Part shown: piece by piece, positions 8,980 through 18,398 of the stretch
Numbering within the stretch: the first letter of the stretch is position 1
How the letters are laid out: every line of letters begins with the position of its first letter
Position numbers and translations under genes: made by a program
The notes under the pieces: model-generated
Seen by the model: only the letters and a program-made list of their open reading frames with translations
Told to the model about the DNA's origin: nothing
The model's database searches: none
NCBI GenBank assembly: GCA_963663905.2
Contig: OY760657.1
Coordinates: 1,984,001-2,048,000 of the forward strand
Direction of reading: 5' to 3'
DNA from: Saccharicrinis sp963663905
GTDB taxonomy: Bacteria > Bacteroidota > Bacteroidia > Bacteroidales > Marinilabiliaceae
Length of the DNA stretch: 64,000 bases

Positions 8980-9010
8980 CAAAAATAACAAAAAGCTGAT
9001 AAATGTCACA
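8980..9010 (-). promoter_or_regulatory. Promoter of the aminotransferase gene
   Basis: Read on the minus strand, TATTTTTG (8987-8980) fits TAnnTTTG, and TGTG (9010-9007) stands exactly 19 bases upstream at the -33 position. The -7 box is 26 bases before the ATG. Confidence 0.6.
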
Positions 9011-9095
9011 TCGAGTTTAATGTAAAAATTAAATAAAGTTTAAATGGCTTTAATTTAATTCGTAAAAGTCATGTGTTTAGTATTTTTATATTTTA

Positions 9096-9103
9096 TAGAT
9101 TTG
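9096..9103 (+). promoter_or_regulatory. -7 element ahead of the DUF5686 gene
   Basis: TAGATTTG matches the Bacteroidetes -7 consensus TAnnTTTG, 36 bases before the ATG at 9139. No convincing TTTG -33 box at the expected distance. Confidence 0.45.
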
Positions 9104-9138
9104 AAACATATTGAGGAATTATACGATATAACTGATAT

Positions 9139-11793
9139 ATGAGTAACCCAAAAACTACCATTAGTTTATTATTATTTTTTGTATTATTATTTGCAGGTAA
9201 TTATACCTATTCTCAGGTTATAAGTGGTGTAGTCAGATCCTCCGATGGAGAAAGTATCCCTTTTGCTTCTATTTTTATAAAAGAACTAACAACCGGTACA
9301 ACAACCAATCTAGAAGGAGAATACATCATTAATTTGGAGCCGGGAACTTATAAGGTTTCTTTTCAGGCACTAGGTTTTTCTAAAGTTATTGAAACAATAA
9401 CTATCACAAATGCTGATATTGTAAAGGATATAGTTTTAAAACCACAGGATTATAAGATTAAAGAAGTAAGAGTATATTCCGGGAAAGAAGATCCAGCATA
9501 TGGTATTATTCGCAAGTCAATCAGTTTAGCTCCTTATTTTTTACGTCAGGTAAAGTATTATAAAGCCAGTGTTTACCTCAAGGGAGGTTTTGATATGAAT
9601 AAGATACCTGCGTTATTCCGCAAGCAATTAAAGGAGGAAGGTGTAGAGCAGGGGAAAACCTATGTGGCTGAGTCTATTAATGAAATCATATTCAATGCTC
9701 CCAATAAATATGAGCATCATGTAATATCCAAGCGATCAACAATCCCCAATAACAGTGAAGATGAAGTTTTGGGTTATTTAAACTATAGTTTTTACGATTC
9801 GGAAAGCGATATAGCTATATCACCAATATCTCGTAAGGCATTTTCTTTTTATAGTTATAGATATGAGGGATTTTTTCAAGAGGGTGATTATTATATCAAT
9901 AAAATAAAGGTAACTCCTAAACGAAAAAATCAAAAGTTGTTTGAAGGCTACATTTATATTGTAGATAATCTATGGAATATACACTCAGTTGATTTGGTAA
10001 ATGAACAGTTTTTTGGAAAAATACGAATCAAACAGGTTCAGGAGGAAGTGAAAGGTAAAGCCTGGCTACCGGTAAGTCATATGTTTGAAGTGGATGTAAA
10101 AACGTTTGGTTTTAATGCAACAGCCAATTATGGTGGATCTGTGAAATATGAGGAGGTTTCTTTAGATGAAGATCTTCCTGTTCCAAGTTCTCTGAAAGAG
10201 GCTTATGCCATGGATGAAGAAGCAGAAATAGAGGAAGAAACTCCGGAAACCCCATTAAATAAGAACCAGCAGAAAATTGAAGATCTTCTGAAAAAGGACG
10301 ATTTAAACAACAGAGAAATGCTGAAACTTTCCCGATTAATCGAGAAAGAGAATGAAAATATTGAGCAAATGGGGAGGGGATTACAGCTTGAATCCCTTGA
10401 TAGTACATACAAAATAGTTCGTGATACTGTTCCTTCTGATAGTATAGACTGGAATAAGATTAGACCCATTCCTTTAAGTAAAAAAGAAATTGAAAGCCTT
10501 GGGATAAGGGATTCTTTAACATTGGTGCTTTCCGGAGTAAAACAGGATACCGTAAAAGTTGAAGAAGATAAAAATGAATCGCTTAGTGTAATAGGAAATA
10601 TTATCGGAGGCAAAAAATATGTTATATCTGATAGTGTTCCTCGTATAACATTACGTCATTATGGAATTATTGATAAAGAATCATTTTCATTTAATGCAGT
10701 AGATGGATTTATATTTCAGCAGCGTCTTAATTTCAGGTATTATTTTATGAATGAAAAAAAGAGTCTTTTATACCTGCGACCTGATTTTAAATATGCTATA
10801 AACAGAAATGCTTTCAACTGGAATCTTTATGCAAGGTTAAACTATGATAATATTAAGCATACTGTGTTTACCTTAGAAACAGGCCAATGGAGTAAAGACT
10901 TTAATGAATATACCGGAATAGCTAATTACCCTAATATTGTATCCTCATTATTGTTTAAGGAGAACTACATGAGATTATTCCAGGATAATTATATCAGTAT
11001 TGATACTAAAACAGATATAGCTAATGGTTTGGTATTTAATGCAAAAATTAAATACCAGGATGTAGATAAGCTTGAAAATTCAACGGACTTTTCATTAGGT
11101 AATCAGGAAGGTGAATATTATGATAATAATAATATTGATAGTCGTTTCTTGTCAGATGTATTTCAAAGCAGAAAAGGTGTTCAGTTGAGAACAAGTATAC
11201 AATATACTCCAATGTATTATTATCGAATTGATAAGGGACGTAAAAGGATGATAGAATCAAAATACCCGACTTTTACCTTAGCTTATGAAAAGGGAATTAA
11301 AAAAGTTCTGGATTCGGAATCTGATTATGATTTAATAGAGTTAAGTCTCAATCAGGAATTTGAATGGAGTTTTATGTATGCGTTTAATTATGATATACGA
11401 GGTGGGTATTATAGTAATAATTCCAGTATGCATTTTTCTAATTTTACACATTATAACACAAGTGAAATACCTATATCATTTAAAGATTGGAAGCGTAATT
11501 TTAACTTATTAGAAGATTATAGATACAGTACCAATAAATGGTATATTGAAGGGCATTTATGTTATTCTACTCCATACTTATTAATTAAGAACATTCCTTT
11601 TTTACAAGATAAACTTTGGAATGAAAATATTTATATTCATCATTTAACACAGCCTGAATTAAAAAATTACAACGAGGTCGGTTATGGAATTAATCAAATA
11701 TTTTTAATGATGAATATTGGTGTTTTTGCAGGTTTTAAGCAATTTGAATTTAATAACTGGCAAGTGAAATTAAGTTTAAACCTTGATAATTAA
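9139..11793 (+). CDS. DUF5686 family outer-membrane protein with CarboxypepD_reg-like domain
   Basis: An 884-residue exported protein with an N-terminal signal peptide (cleavage near residue 25, after NYTYSQ). Residues about 27-105 form a CarboxypepD_reg-like beta-sandwich (GVVRSSDGESIPFASIFIK, then LEGEYIINLEPGTYKVSF). The remainder is rich in alternating aromatic residues and ends in an aromatic beta-strand, as in the Bacteroidetes DUF5686 family, whose predicted form is a large outer-membrane barrel. An acidic linker at about 355-390 (EEAEIEEETPETP) separates the parts. Function is not established for the family. It is followed by an AsmA gene about 100 bp downstream, also envelope related. 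Confidence 0.82.
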   Translation: MSNPKTTISLLLFFVLLFAGNYTYSQVISGVVRSSDGESIPFASIFIKELTTGTTTNLEGEYIINLEPGTYKVSFQALGFSKVIETITITNADIVKDIVLKPQDYKIKEVRVYSGKEDPAYGIIRKSISLAPYFLRQVKYYKASVYLKGGFDMNKIPALFRKQLKEEGVEQGKTYVAESINEIIFNAPNKYEHHVISKRSTIPNNSEDEVLGYLNYSFYDSESDIAISPISRKAFSFYSYRYEGFFQEGDYYINKIKVTPKRKNQKLFEGYIYIVDNLWNIHSVDLVNEQFFGKIRIKQVQEEVKGKAWLPVSHMFEVDVKTFGFNATANYGGSVKYEEVSLDEDLPVPSSLKEAYAMDEEAEIEEETPETPLNKNQQKIEDLLKKDDLNNREMLKLSRLIEKENENIEQMGRGLQLESLDSTYKIVRDTVPSDSIDWNKIRPIPLSKKEIESLGIRDSLTLVLSGVKQDTVKVEEDKNESLSVIGNIIGGKKYVISDSVPRITLRHYGIIDKESFSFNAVDGFIFQQRLNFRYYFMNEKKSLLYLRPDFKYAINRNAFNWNLYARLNYDNIKHTVFTLETGQWSKDFNEYTGIANYPNIVSSLLFKENYMRLFQDNYISIDTKTDIANGLVFNAKIKYQDVDKLENSTDFSLGNQEGEYYDNNNIDSRFLSDVFQSRKGVQLRTSIQYTPMYYYRIDKGRKRMIESKYPTFTLAYEKGIKKVLDSESDYDLIELSLNQEFEWSFMYAFNYDIRGGYYSNNSSMHFSNFTHYNTSEIPISFKDWKRNFNLLEDYRYSTNKWYIEGHLCYSTPYLLIKNIPFLQDKLWNENIYIHHLTQPELKNYNEVGYGINQIFLMMNIGVFAGFKQFEFNNWQVKLSLNLDN

Positions 11794-11893
11794 TAATTGT
11801 TGTATATTAAGATTAAGTATCTGTTTATGGAGAATAAATAGGGCAGGATCTTTGTTATAATCACTCGTTTTTACGTCAAAATATACTTTTACT

Positions 11894-14401
11894 ATGAAGA
11901 AATTTTTCAGGATTATTGCTATTGTTCTTGGTGTTCTTTTACTTCTGATATTTTTTACTCCCATTTTGTTAAAAGGGAAGATTGAGAACATTGCAAAACA
12001 AGAAATAAACAGTCAACTTAATGCTAAGGTAAATTGGGATAAATTTTCATTGTCACTTGTTAAGAAGTTTCCAAGTTTATCTGTAAATATGACAGGATTA
12101 AGTGTTGTAGGAACCCAACAATTTGAAGGAGACACTCTCTTATCAATAAATTCATTCTTAGTATCAGTCGATTTAATGTCTGCTATAAGTGGAGATCAAT
12201 TAGAAGTTGAAACTATTTTACTGGATAAACCTTCAATATCAGCAATTGTTTTGGCCGATTCTACTGCTAACTGGGATATAATGAAGACTACCTCAGAGGA
12301 AATGCAGGAGGAAACTACAGATACGTCCTCTACAAACTTTGGAATTACCTTACAACAGTTTCAAATTAAAGATGCCACAATTAAATACAATGATAAAACA
12401 TCTGATTTAAGTGCATTAATAACAAATTTTAATCTCGATCTTTCTGGTGATTTTAGTGCATCGTCAACTGATTTAAATCTTAATACATCAATAGAGAGTG
12501 TTGATGTTAAAATGGACGATATAAAATACTTAAATGGCTTATCAGTTTCTTTATCTGCAGCGATGCTAGCTGATATGGATAAAATGCTTTTTACTTTTAA
12601 GGAAAATGATTTAATGCTAAATAGATTAAACCTTGGATTTGACGGAACGGTTGCCATGTTGGAAGAAGGTTATGATTTAGATTTATCGTTGAATACCAAA
12701 AGAACTGATTTTAAGGCTATTTTCGATTTAATACCTGATGTTTACCAAAGTTATATTGAAGGAATTGATACAAAAGGAAATTTAACCCTAACATCAACAG
12801 CAAAAGGAATATATAAAGACCCAGAGAATTTACCAGCCTTTAATGTTCTTTTAAATGTATCTGATGGTTCTGTAAAATATCCGGATTTACCAAAGTCGAT
12901 TAATGACATCAACATAAAATTAACTGTTGAAAATGAAGGTGGATCTCCGGATAATACGATAAGTGAGCTAAATAAATTTCACTTCAAGCTTGATCAAAAT
13001 CCTTTTGACGCTTCATTAATTGTAAAAACACCGATAAGTAATGCTCAATATAATGGTGGTATAAAAGGAACTATTAATCTGAATTCTCTGAAGGAAGCCT
13101 TACCATTAGATAGTTTTGACATAAAAGGAATCGTTACTGCAGATATAAGTGTTGACGGAGATATGAAAACTATTGAAGCTGAAGCTTATGATGAGATCAA
13201 ATCAGATGGTAGTATATCATTAAATAATTTCTATTATTCTAGCAAAGACCTTCCACAAACTGTAGATATTCCAACTGCAGTTTTAACATTTTCGCCTAAA
13301 TCCATTATTCTGGATGATTTTAAATGCATTGTAGGAAAGTCTGATTTTATATTAAAGGGTAAAATAGAAAACTATCTGCCTTATGTTTTTAAAGACGAAA
13401 CAATAAAAGGAACCTTAACTCATCAATCTAACCTAATTGATGTTAATGAATTTCTTTCCGAAGAAACAAAACAAGATACAACTGTTGCTGAAGATACAAC
13501 TGCGTTGGAAACAGTAAACGTTCCTAAAAACATCGATTTTGTCTTCATTTCCTCCATTAACAAGCTTCTGTATGATAAATTAGTAATTGACGATGCTAAA
13601 GGAAAAATTACCGTTAATAATGGAATTGTAAAATTGAATGGCATGGAAATGAGTTTACTTGATGGACAAATTATTATGGGAGGAGAGTATAATACGCAAA
13701 ATGAAAGCAAACCCTTTGCAGATTTTACTTTTAATGCTACAAATATTGATATTACAAAAACTGCAAATTCATTTTCTGTAATAGACTCATTAATGCCTAT
13801 TGCTAAAAGTTCCAAAGGAAAGATCTCTGCTTCTTTGCATTATAATAGTTTAATAAATAATGAAATGTCTCCGGTAATTTCATCTATTACCGGGGGAGGA
13901 GAGATTATTTCACCATTTATAGAAGTGTCAAATTCAAAAGTATTAAATGGTATGGCAAGTCTTCTCAATAATGATAAATACAAGAAACTAAAGGCCGAAA
14001 ATATTGATATTAATTTCATAATGCAGGATGGTAAAATTATTGTAAAACCATTTAGTCCAACTGTTTTTGATAAAAAATTAACAGTGTATGGTGAACAGGG
14101 ATTTGATCAATCATTAAATTACGTAGTGAAAACACCTGTATCTAAAAAAGATGTTGCAGGAGCCTTAGGTTTCCTCGGTGATGGCTTTGCGGATTCAGGT
14201 TCTGATTATATTGTTGATGTGATCATAAAAGGAACCGCAAAGGATCCGAAAATGAGTCTTGACCTTTCTGAGGCTTCAAAACAAGCACAAAAAGAAGTAG
14301 GTAAAGAGGCTGAAAAAGTGATTAAAGAGGTTCTTAAGGATGAAAATGTACAGAAGACAGTAAATGATTTATTGAAAAACTTTGGCAAGAAAAAGAAATA
14401 A
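11894..14401 (+). CDS. AsmA family protein
   Basis: An 835-residue protein with one N-terminal membrane anchor (residues 5-25, IIAIVLGVLLLLIFFTPILL) followed by KGKIENIAKQEINSQLNAKVNW, the usual AsmA start. The long periplasmic body is repetitive beta structure with TTDTSS-type acidic linkers, and an AsmA_2-like C-terminal region precedes a helical lysine-rich end. AsmA-like proteins (relatives of TamB, YhdP and VPS13-type bridges) are linked to phospholipid movement or outer-membrane assembly. Start at the ATG after TTTTACT; a downstream terminator closes the unit. Confidence 0.87.
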   Translation: MKKFFRIIAIVLGVLLLLIFFTPILLKGKIENIAKQEINSQLNAKVNWDKFSLSLVKKFPSLSVNMTGLSVVGTQQFEGDTLLSINSFLVSVDLMSAISGDQLEVETILLDKPSISAIVLADSTANWDIMKTTSEEMQEETTDTSSTNFGITLQQFQIKDATIKYNDKTSDLSALITNFNLDLSGDFSASSTDLNLNTSIESVDVKMDDIKYLNGLSVSLSAAMLADMDKMLFTFKENDLMLNRLNLGFDGTVAMLEEGYDLDLSLNTKRTDFKAIFDLIPDVYQSYIEGIDTKGNLTLTSTAKGIYKDPENLPAFNVLLNVSDGSVKYPDLPKSINDINIKLTVENEGGSPDNTISELNKFHFKLDQNPFDASLIVKTPISNAQYNGGIKGTINLNSLKEALPLDSFDIKGIVTADISVDGDMKTIEAEAYDEIKSDGSISLNNFYYSSKDLPQTVDIPTAVLTFSPKSIILDDFKCIVGKSDFILKGKIENYLPYVFKDETIKGTLTHQSNLIDVNEFLSEETKQDTTVAEDTTALETVNVPKNIDFVFISSINKLLYDKLVIDDAKGKITVNNGIVKLNGMEMSLLDGQIIMGGEYNTQNESKPFADFTFNATNIDITKTANSFSVIDSLMPIAKSSKGKISASLHYNSLINNEMSPVISSITGGGEIISPFIEVSNSKVLNGMASLLNNDKYKKLKAENIDINFIMQDGKIIVKPFSPTVFDKKLTVYGEQGFDQSLNYVVKTPVSKKDVAGALGFLGDGFADSGSDYIVDVIIKGTAKDPKMSLDLSEASKQAQKEVGKEAEKVIKEVLKDENVQKTVNDLLKNFGKKKK

Positions 14402-14419
14402 ATGATTTTAATGAATAAT

Positions 14420-14454
14420 GTCGGTACTCTAATAAGTGGAGTACCGACTTTTTT
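14420..14454 (+). terminator. Rho-independent terminator after the AsmA gene
   Basis: Arms GTCGGTACTC and GAGTACCGAC flank a short loop and end in six T. It starts 19 bp after the AsmA stop. Confidence 0.85.
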
Positions 14455-14500
14455 ATGAAATATTTTAGTTTTAAAAGAGGAGATTTTTAAGAGGATTGTT

Positions 14501-15337
14501 TTGATGAATAAGATTCTGATAGTAATTATTCTTTTGGGGTGTATTTTGAGTTTAAATGCTCAAAAACGAAGAGATGGAGATATGTCAACTTACCATGTAA
14601 ATAAAACATGGGAAATACCATTAACTCTTGCATCATACGGTTTTAATATGGGTTATGGCTTTAGCTATTTGAGTGACCAAAAAGGTTTATCAGAGAATAA
14701 GGTCTTAGAATTAGACAGAAACAATATTTGGTGGTTGGATCAATTTGCAACCAGGCAGAATGTGTCTTTTAAAGACAGAGCACAGGATCTTTCCGATATC
14801 TTTTTAAATGCATCTATTATTATACCCGGAATAATTGGTTTAGACAAAAAAGTAAGAGAAGATTGGATTGATATTCTATTAATGTATTTTGAATTACACG
14901 CTTATAACAGTACATTGTATATAGGAACAGCTATGTCTGTAAACAGAACACGACCAATAGCTTATAATCCGGAAGCAACCATTGAAGCAAGGACAGAGAA
15001 AGGTACCAGGAATTCTTTTTTTAGCGGACATGTTTCAACGGCAGCATGTGGAAGTTTTTTTGCAACAAAAGTATATTCTGACCTTCATCCGGAATTGGGT
15101 AATAAAAAGTACTTATTATATGGAGCAGCCCTTGTTCCTCCTGCATTAGTAGGATATTACAGGTTTAGAGCAATGAAACATTTTCCTACTGATATTTTAA
15201 TGGGTCTTGGAGTTGGTGCAGCAACAGGCATTATTATTCCTGAATTACATAAAATATCAAAGAAAAATTCAGGTTTATCATTGAATCCTTATGTAGGGAA
15301 AGTTAGCGGATTGTATATGAAATATACTTTTATGTAA
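14501..15337 (+). CDS. PAP2-family phosphatase
   Basis: A 278-residue protein with an N-terminal signal or anchor sequence (ILIVIILLGCILSLNA). The three acid-phosphatase motifs are present in order: SVNRTRP with the K/R...RP element, FFSGHVS with His177, and the third motif RFRAMKHFPTDILMG with the catalytic His and Asp. Family members dephosphorylate lipid substrates such as undecaprenyl pyrophosphate, phosphatidate or lipid A precursors at the membrane. A GxGxG-like C-terminal region and the TonB-free tail end in a short beta-strand. Substrate not determinable. Confidence 0.88.
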   Translation: MMNKILIVIILLGCILSLNAQKRRDGDMSTYHVNKTWEIPLTLASYGFNMGYGFSYLSDQKGLSENKVLELDRNNIWWLDQFATRQNVSFKDRAQDLSDIFLNASIIIPGIIGLDKKVREDWIDILLMYFELHAYNSTLYIGTAMSVNRTRPIAYNPEATIEARTEKGTRNSFFSGHVSTAACGSFFATKVYSDLHPELGNKKYLLYGAALVPPALVGYYRFRAMKHFPTDILMGLGVGAATGIIIPELHKISKKNSGLSLNPYVGKVSGLYMKYTFM

Positions 15338-15346
15338 TTGTTGTCG

Positions 15347-16249
15347 CTAAAAAATAAAAAACAGAACAACTCCTAAAAATGCAATTATAGCTCCAATAAT
15401 TTCCTTTATGATAATCTTCTCTTTGAACACCAATACAGAGGGAATTATAATTAAAACCGGAACAATAGCCATTATGGTAGATGCAATTCCAGTTGTTGTA
15501 TATTGAATTGATAACAGTGATAATGAAACACCAAGGAATGGTCCAAAAACAGAACCAATACTTATACTAATAATCGCTTTCTTATTTTTAAATGCAGCAA
15601 ACAAATTTTTCCATTTTTTGAGAAAGAAAAATAGAATAGAAAAACCAATTATTCCTGCCAAAACTCTAATTTGGGTTGATAAAAAAGGATCGTAGTCCTT
15701 CATTCCTAATTTTGAAAAGACTAATCCCAGGCCTTGACCTGCAGCGCCTCCAAAAGCCAATAGAATACCTTTGAGAGGATATTTCATTTTTATTGCCTTT
15801 TGCTTCGGTTCTTTTGCTAATATAACTAAGGCGATCCCAGCAATTGTAATTGACATCCCAAGAAAGTTTATGGCTGACATTTGTTCATTGAGGATTAACC
15901 AACCAAAAAATGCAGCAATTGGTGGCGAAAGAGCCATGATTAACATAGAAACCCTTGCTCCGATAATTACAAAAGCCTGAAAAAGCAATAAATCACCTAT
16001 AACAAAACCGATTAAACCGCTAATTGGTAACCATATCCATGCTTCAATACTGGCATCCGATGCAAAAAAGAGTCCTTTTCTGAAATAAGAAAATATTCCA
16101 ATAATAAAAAAAGCGAAAAATAATCTGATTACATTTACTGGAAGTGAACCAACCTTTTTTCCTGCAGATTCAAAAGCCAATGCTGTAACAGTCCAACACA
16201 TAGCTGTAGCTAATGCAGCACTTTCTCCAAGTAGCGATTTTTCTATCAT
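15347..16249 (-). CDS. EamA/DMT family transporter
   Basis: A 300-residue membrane protein with ten predicted transmembrane segments arranged as two five-helix EamA repeats (for example LSPPIAAFFGWLILNEQMS in the first and PVLIIIPSVLVFKEKIIIKE in the second, each carrying the family's buried Glu after the P-rich helix). DMT proteins export or import small metabolites such as amino acids or nucleotides by proton exchange. The gene starts 5 bp after the stop of the WecA-like gene, so they form one operon. Confidence 0.88.
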   Translation of the reverse strand: MIEKSLLGESAALATAMCWTVTALAFESAGKKVGSLPVNVIRLFFAFFIIGIFSYFRKGLFFASDASIEAWIWLPISGLIGFVIGDLLLFQAFVIIGARVSMLIMALSPPIAAFFGWLILNEQMSAINFLGMSITIAGIALVILAKEPKQKAIKMKYPLKGILLAFGGAAGQGLGLVFSKLGMKDYDPFLSTQIRVLAGIIGFSILFFFLKKWKNLFAAFKNKKAIISISIGSVFGPFLGVSLSLLSIQYTTTGIASTIMAIVPVLIIIPSVLVFKEKIIIKEIIGAIIAFLGVVLFFIF

Positions 16250-16254
16250 TTAAA

Positions 16255-17352
16255 TTATCTAATTATCTTATTTTTATGCATATATTTTTTCTTTCTGTAT
16301 ATGAAAATAGCAGGCAAGTATGAGAAAAGTAATCCTAATACCAAATTAATTATAGTCAATTTTACAACACCCAGATTTCGCATAAAGAATGAAAATACAA
16401 CAAAAAATATGTTTACTGCAGCAATAATCAATGTAATTTGAAGATGTGAAAAACCAAGAGTTAACATACGATGATGAATATGGTTTTTATCTGCAGTAAA
16501 AGGTGAGTTACCTCTTGACACCCGGTATACAAAGATTCTTAATGTATCAATAATAGGAACTATTAATATACCAATTGCAACAGCTGGTGCTGAATTCATC
16601 GTATATTTTAAGTTTACAGCATTTTCAGGTTTATTAAATTCAAGAAACTCAACTGCAGAAACAGCTAATAAAAAACCAATCAATAAAGATCCAGTATCTC
16701 CCATAAATATCTTTTGATTCTTAGAAAAAATATTGAAGTAGGAAAAACCCAGAAGAGCTCCAATTAATGCTGCTGCAAATACCGGAATGTGATAACTATC
16801 GTTAATGAAAAACCAGATAGAAAAAGAAAATATTGAAATGATGCCTGATATTGCAGCTAATCCATCAATACCATCAATAAGATTAAAGCCATTAATGATA
16901 AAAATAAAAAAGAATAATGTTATTAAAAAGCCAACAAGGTCACTAAGGCTTAATCCTAAAAATCCATGTAATGACGTAATTTGCAAGTGCCCCCAACCGA
17001 TTATTACAAAAGCAGATAATATTTGCCCGAAAAGTTTAACCATTGGTGCTGTAACCATTATATCATCTTTAATTCCTATCGAAAATATAATTAACAGAGA
17101 AGGTATAAGAAATGGTATCTGAGTAAAGCTATACCATTCTGCAAATATGGAATATGTAAAAAGAAAACTTAAAAATATTGCCAGTCCTCCTAAGGTTGGA
17201 ATTTTTGTTTTATGTACTGTTCGTTTGTTGGGTTCATCATAAAGATTTTTTGATTGTGCCACCCTTAAAATTGATGGAATTGACAAAAAAACCAAAACAA
17301 AAGAAAAGAGTCCGGCAAACGGAATTAGCAATTTTAACGTAAATGAATTCAT
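16255..17352 (-). CDS. WecA/MraY-type polyprenyl-phosphate sugar-1-phosphate transferase
   Basis: A 365-residue protein with about 10-11 membrane helices. Conserved motifs are IGIKDDIMVTAPMVKLFGQ (Asp-Asp and the following Lys), NGFNLIDGIDGLA (cofactor Mg and nucleotide binding), FMGDTGSLLIGF, and the cytoplasmic KNHIHHRML (HxHH). The family transfers a sugar-1-phosphate from a UDP-sugar to undecaprenyl phosphate, the first step of O-antigen or capsule lipid-linked synthesis. MraY is less likely, since no cell-wall genes surround it. The EamA gene is 5 bp downstream. Confidence 0.9.
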   Translation of the reverse strand: MNSFTLKLLIPFAGLFSFVLVFLSIPSILRVAQSKNLYDEPNKRTVHKTKIPTLGGLAIFLSFLFTYSIFAEWYSFTQIPFLIPSLLIIFSIGIKDDIMVTAPMVKLFGQILSAFVIIGWGHLQITSLHGFLGLSLSDLVGFLITLFFFIFIINGFNLIDGIDGLAAISGIISIFSFSIWFFINDSYHIPVFAAALIGALLGFSYFNIFSKNQKIFMGDTGSLLIGFLLAVSAVEFLEFNKPENAVNLKYTMNSAPAVAIGILIVPIIDTLRIFVYRVSRGNSPFTADKNHIHHRMLTLGFSHLQITLIIAAVNIFFVVFSFFMRNLGVVKLTIINLVLGLLFSYLPAIFIYRKKKYMHKNKIIR

Positions 17353-17371
17353 ACAGATTATTTATTCATCA

Positions 17372-17379
17372 CAAATGTA
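17372..17379 (-). promoter_or_regulatory. -7 promoter element of the WecA-like/EamA operon
   Basis: On the minus strand TACATTTG fits TAnnTTTG, 20 bases before the ATG. No clear -33 box. Confidence 0.5.
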
Positions 17380-17541
17380 TAAAAATAGATCATTAATAAG
17401 CTTTAATAATGCGGATTATAATGATTAAGGTTATTCTGTAGCTCTTTAATAACCGGTATAAGATTCACAAAGTTTATTTATTATTACATCTTTTCTGTAT
17501 TAAACTAAATGTTGACATTCTTAATTTATATACCTATTTAG

Positions 17542-17572
17542 TTTTAGTTTTCTGATAAAGTATATATATTTG
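17542..17572 (+). promoter_or_regulatory. Promoter of the DUF5320/CobO/MBL/CoADR operon
   Basis: TATATTTG at 17565-17572 is a full -7 match. TTTT at 17542-17545 stands 19 bases upstream in the -33 position. The first gene starts 38 bases downstream. Confidence 0.6.
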
Positions 17573-17609
17573 TAGTGAGAATATTCTCATTAATTTAATA
17601 TATAATATT

Positions 17610-17807
17610 ATGCCACGATTTGATAGAACTGGTCCTGAAGGAAAAGGAGCAAAGACAGGTAGAGGCATGGGTAAATGTAATCCTGATAATAAAAGACAAG
17701 CTGACAATGATCTTGACCTTGAGACAAGAAGTTCGAGAAGAGGATTTGCTAAAGGTCGTGGATTAGGAAGAGGCTTAGGAAGAACTTTTGGTCGAGGAAG
17801 ATCATAG
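17610..17807 (+). CDS. Small DUF5320-like glycine/arginine-rich protein
   Basis: A 65-residue protein beginning MPRFDRTGPEGKGAKTGRGM, close to the DUF5320 signature (MP-x-FDGTGP-x-G-x-GP-x-TG-x-G). The middle is acidic (DNDLDLETRSS) and the last 25 residues are almost entirely Gly, Arg, Lys and Phe, with repeated GRG and GLG motifs. One Cys (residue 28) lies in GKCNP. DUF5320 proteins commonly neighbour iron-molybdenum-cofactor-like or metal-handling genes; their function is unknown. A hairpin with AT-rich tail separates it by 65 bp from the adenosyltransferase gene. Confidence 0.75.
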   Translation: MPRFDRTGPEGKGAKTGRGMGKCNPDNKRQADNDLDLETRSSRRGFAKGRGLGRGLGRTFGRGRS

Positions 17808-17821
17808 ATATAGAATTAAAT

Positions 17822-17850
17822 AATCGCATGTGAGCGGTTATTTTTTTTAA
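17822..17850 (+). terminator. Short hairpin between the small protein and CobO-like genes
   Basis: AATCGCATGTGAGCGGTTATT forms a weak stem (AATCGC / GCGGTT with G-U pairing) followed by eight T. It may attenuate rather than end transcription, because the downstream gene starts at 17873 with no separate promoter that I can see. Confidence 0.45.
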
Positions 17851-17872
17851 TAATATATCTAATTATGAAGAT

Positions 17873-18388
17873 ATGAATAAGGGTTGTGTTCAAATATATA
17901 CCGGAGAGGGTAAAGGAAAAACGACAGCAGCTCTGGGGTTATCAATACGTGCAGCCGGTGCTGGTCTTAAAGTGTTTTTTGCTCAGTTTATAAAAGGTAA
18001 ATTATATTCTGAAATCAATGTTGTAAATAAAATATCCAATATAACTTTAAAGCAATATGGTTTAGACTGCTTTATTGAAAAAGAACCAACTGCTGAGGAT
18101 ATAATTGCTGCAAGAAAAGGATTACAGGAAGTTGAAGCGATTATAAATAAAGGGGATCATGATGTTATAATATTAGATGAAATAAATATTGCCTTATATT
18201 ATAAACTGTTTTCAGTAGAAGAATTAATTGCAATAATAAGAAACAGACCAGATAAAATGGAAATAGTTTTAACTGGGAGAAAAGCACCTAAAGAGTTGAT
18301 TGAGATAGCTGACTTAGTGACTAATATGGTTGAAGTCAAGCACTATTACAATGAAGGAATAGAAGCACGTAAAGGAATTGAATATTAA
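17873..18388 (+). CDS. Cob(I)yrinic acid a,c-diamide adenosyltransferase (CobO/BtuR type)
   Basis: A 171-residue protein with P-loop GEGKGKTTAALG at residues 11-22, the SIRAAGAGLKVFFAQFIKGK segment typical of CobO, Walker-B-like IILDEINIALYY, and the family-specific LTGRKAPKELIEIADLVTNM. The enzyme adenosylates reduced corrinoids. Length agrees with the short BtuR/CobA form. No other cobalamin genes are nearby; instead it sits between a DUF5320-like gene and MBL/CoA-disulfide-reductase genes, which is unusual and could indicate another role. The MBL gene starts 10 bp downstream. Confidence 0.88.
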   Translation: MNKGCVQIYTGEGKGKTTAALGLSIRAAGAGLKVFFAQFIKGKLYSEINVVNKISNITLKQYGLDCFIEKEPTAEDIIAARKGLQEVEAIINKGDHDVIILDEINIALYYKLFSVEELIAIIRNRPDKMEIVLTGRKAPKELIEIADLVTNMVEVKHYYNEGIEARKGIEY

Positions 18389-18398
18389 GATATAATAA

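Noticed and set aside
10203..10613. 136-codon frame antisense to the DUF5686 gene
   Set aside because: Contained in a long, coherent gene; serine/leucine-rich composition is typical of antisense frames.
17873..18388. Cobalamin biosynthesis locus
   Set aside because: Only the adenosyltransferase is present; no other cob/cbi genes or cobalamin riboswitch seen upstream.
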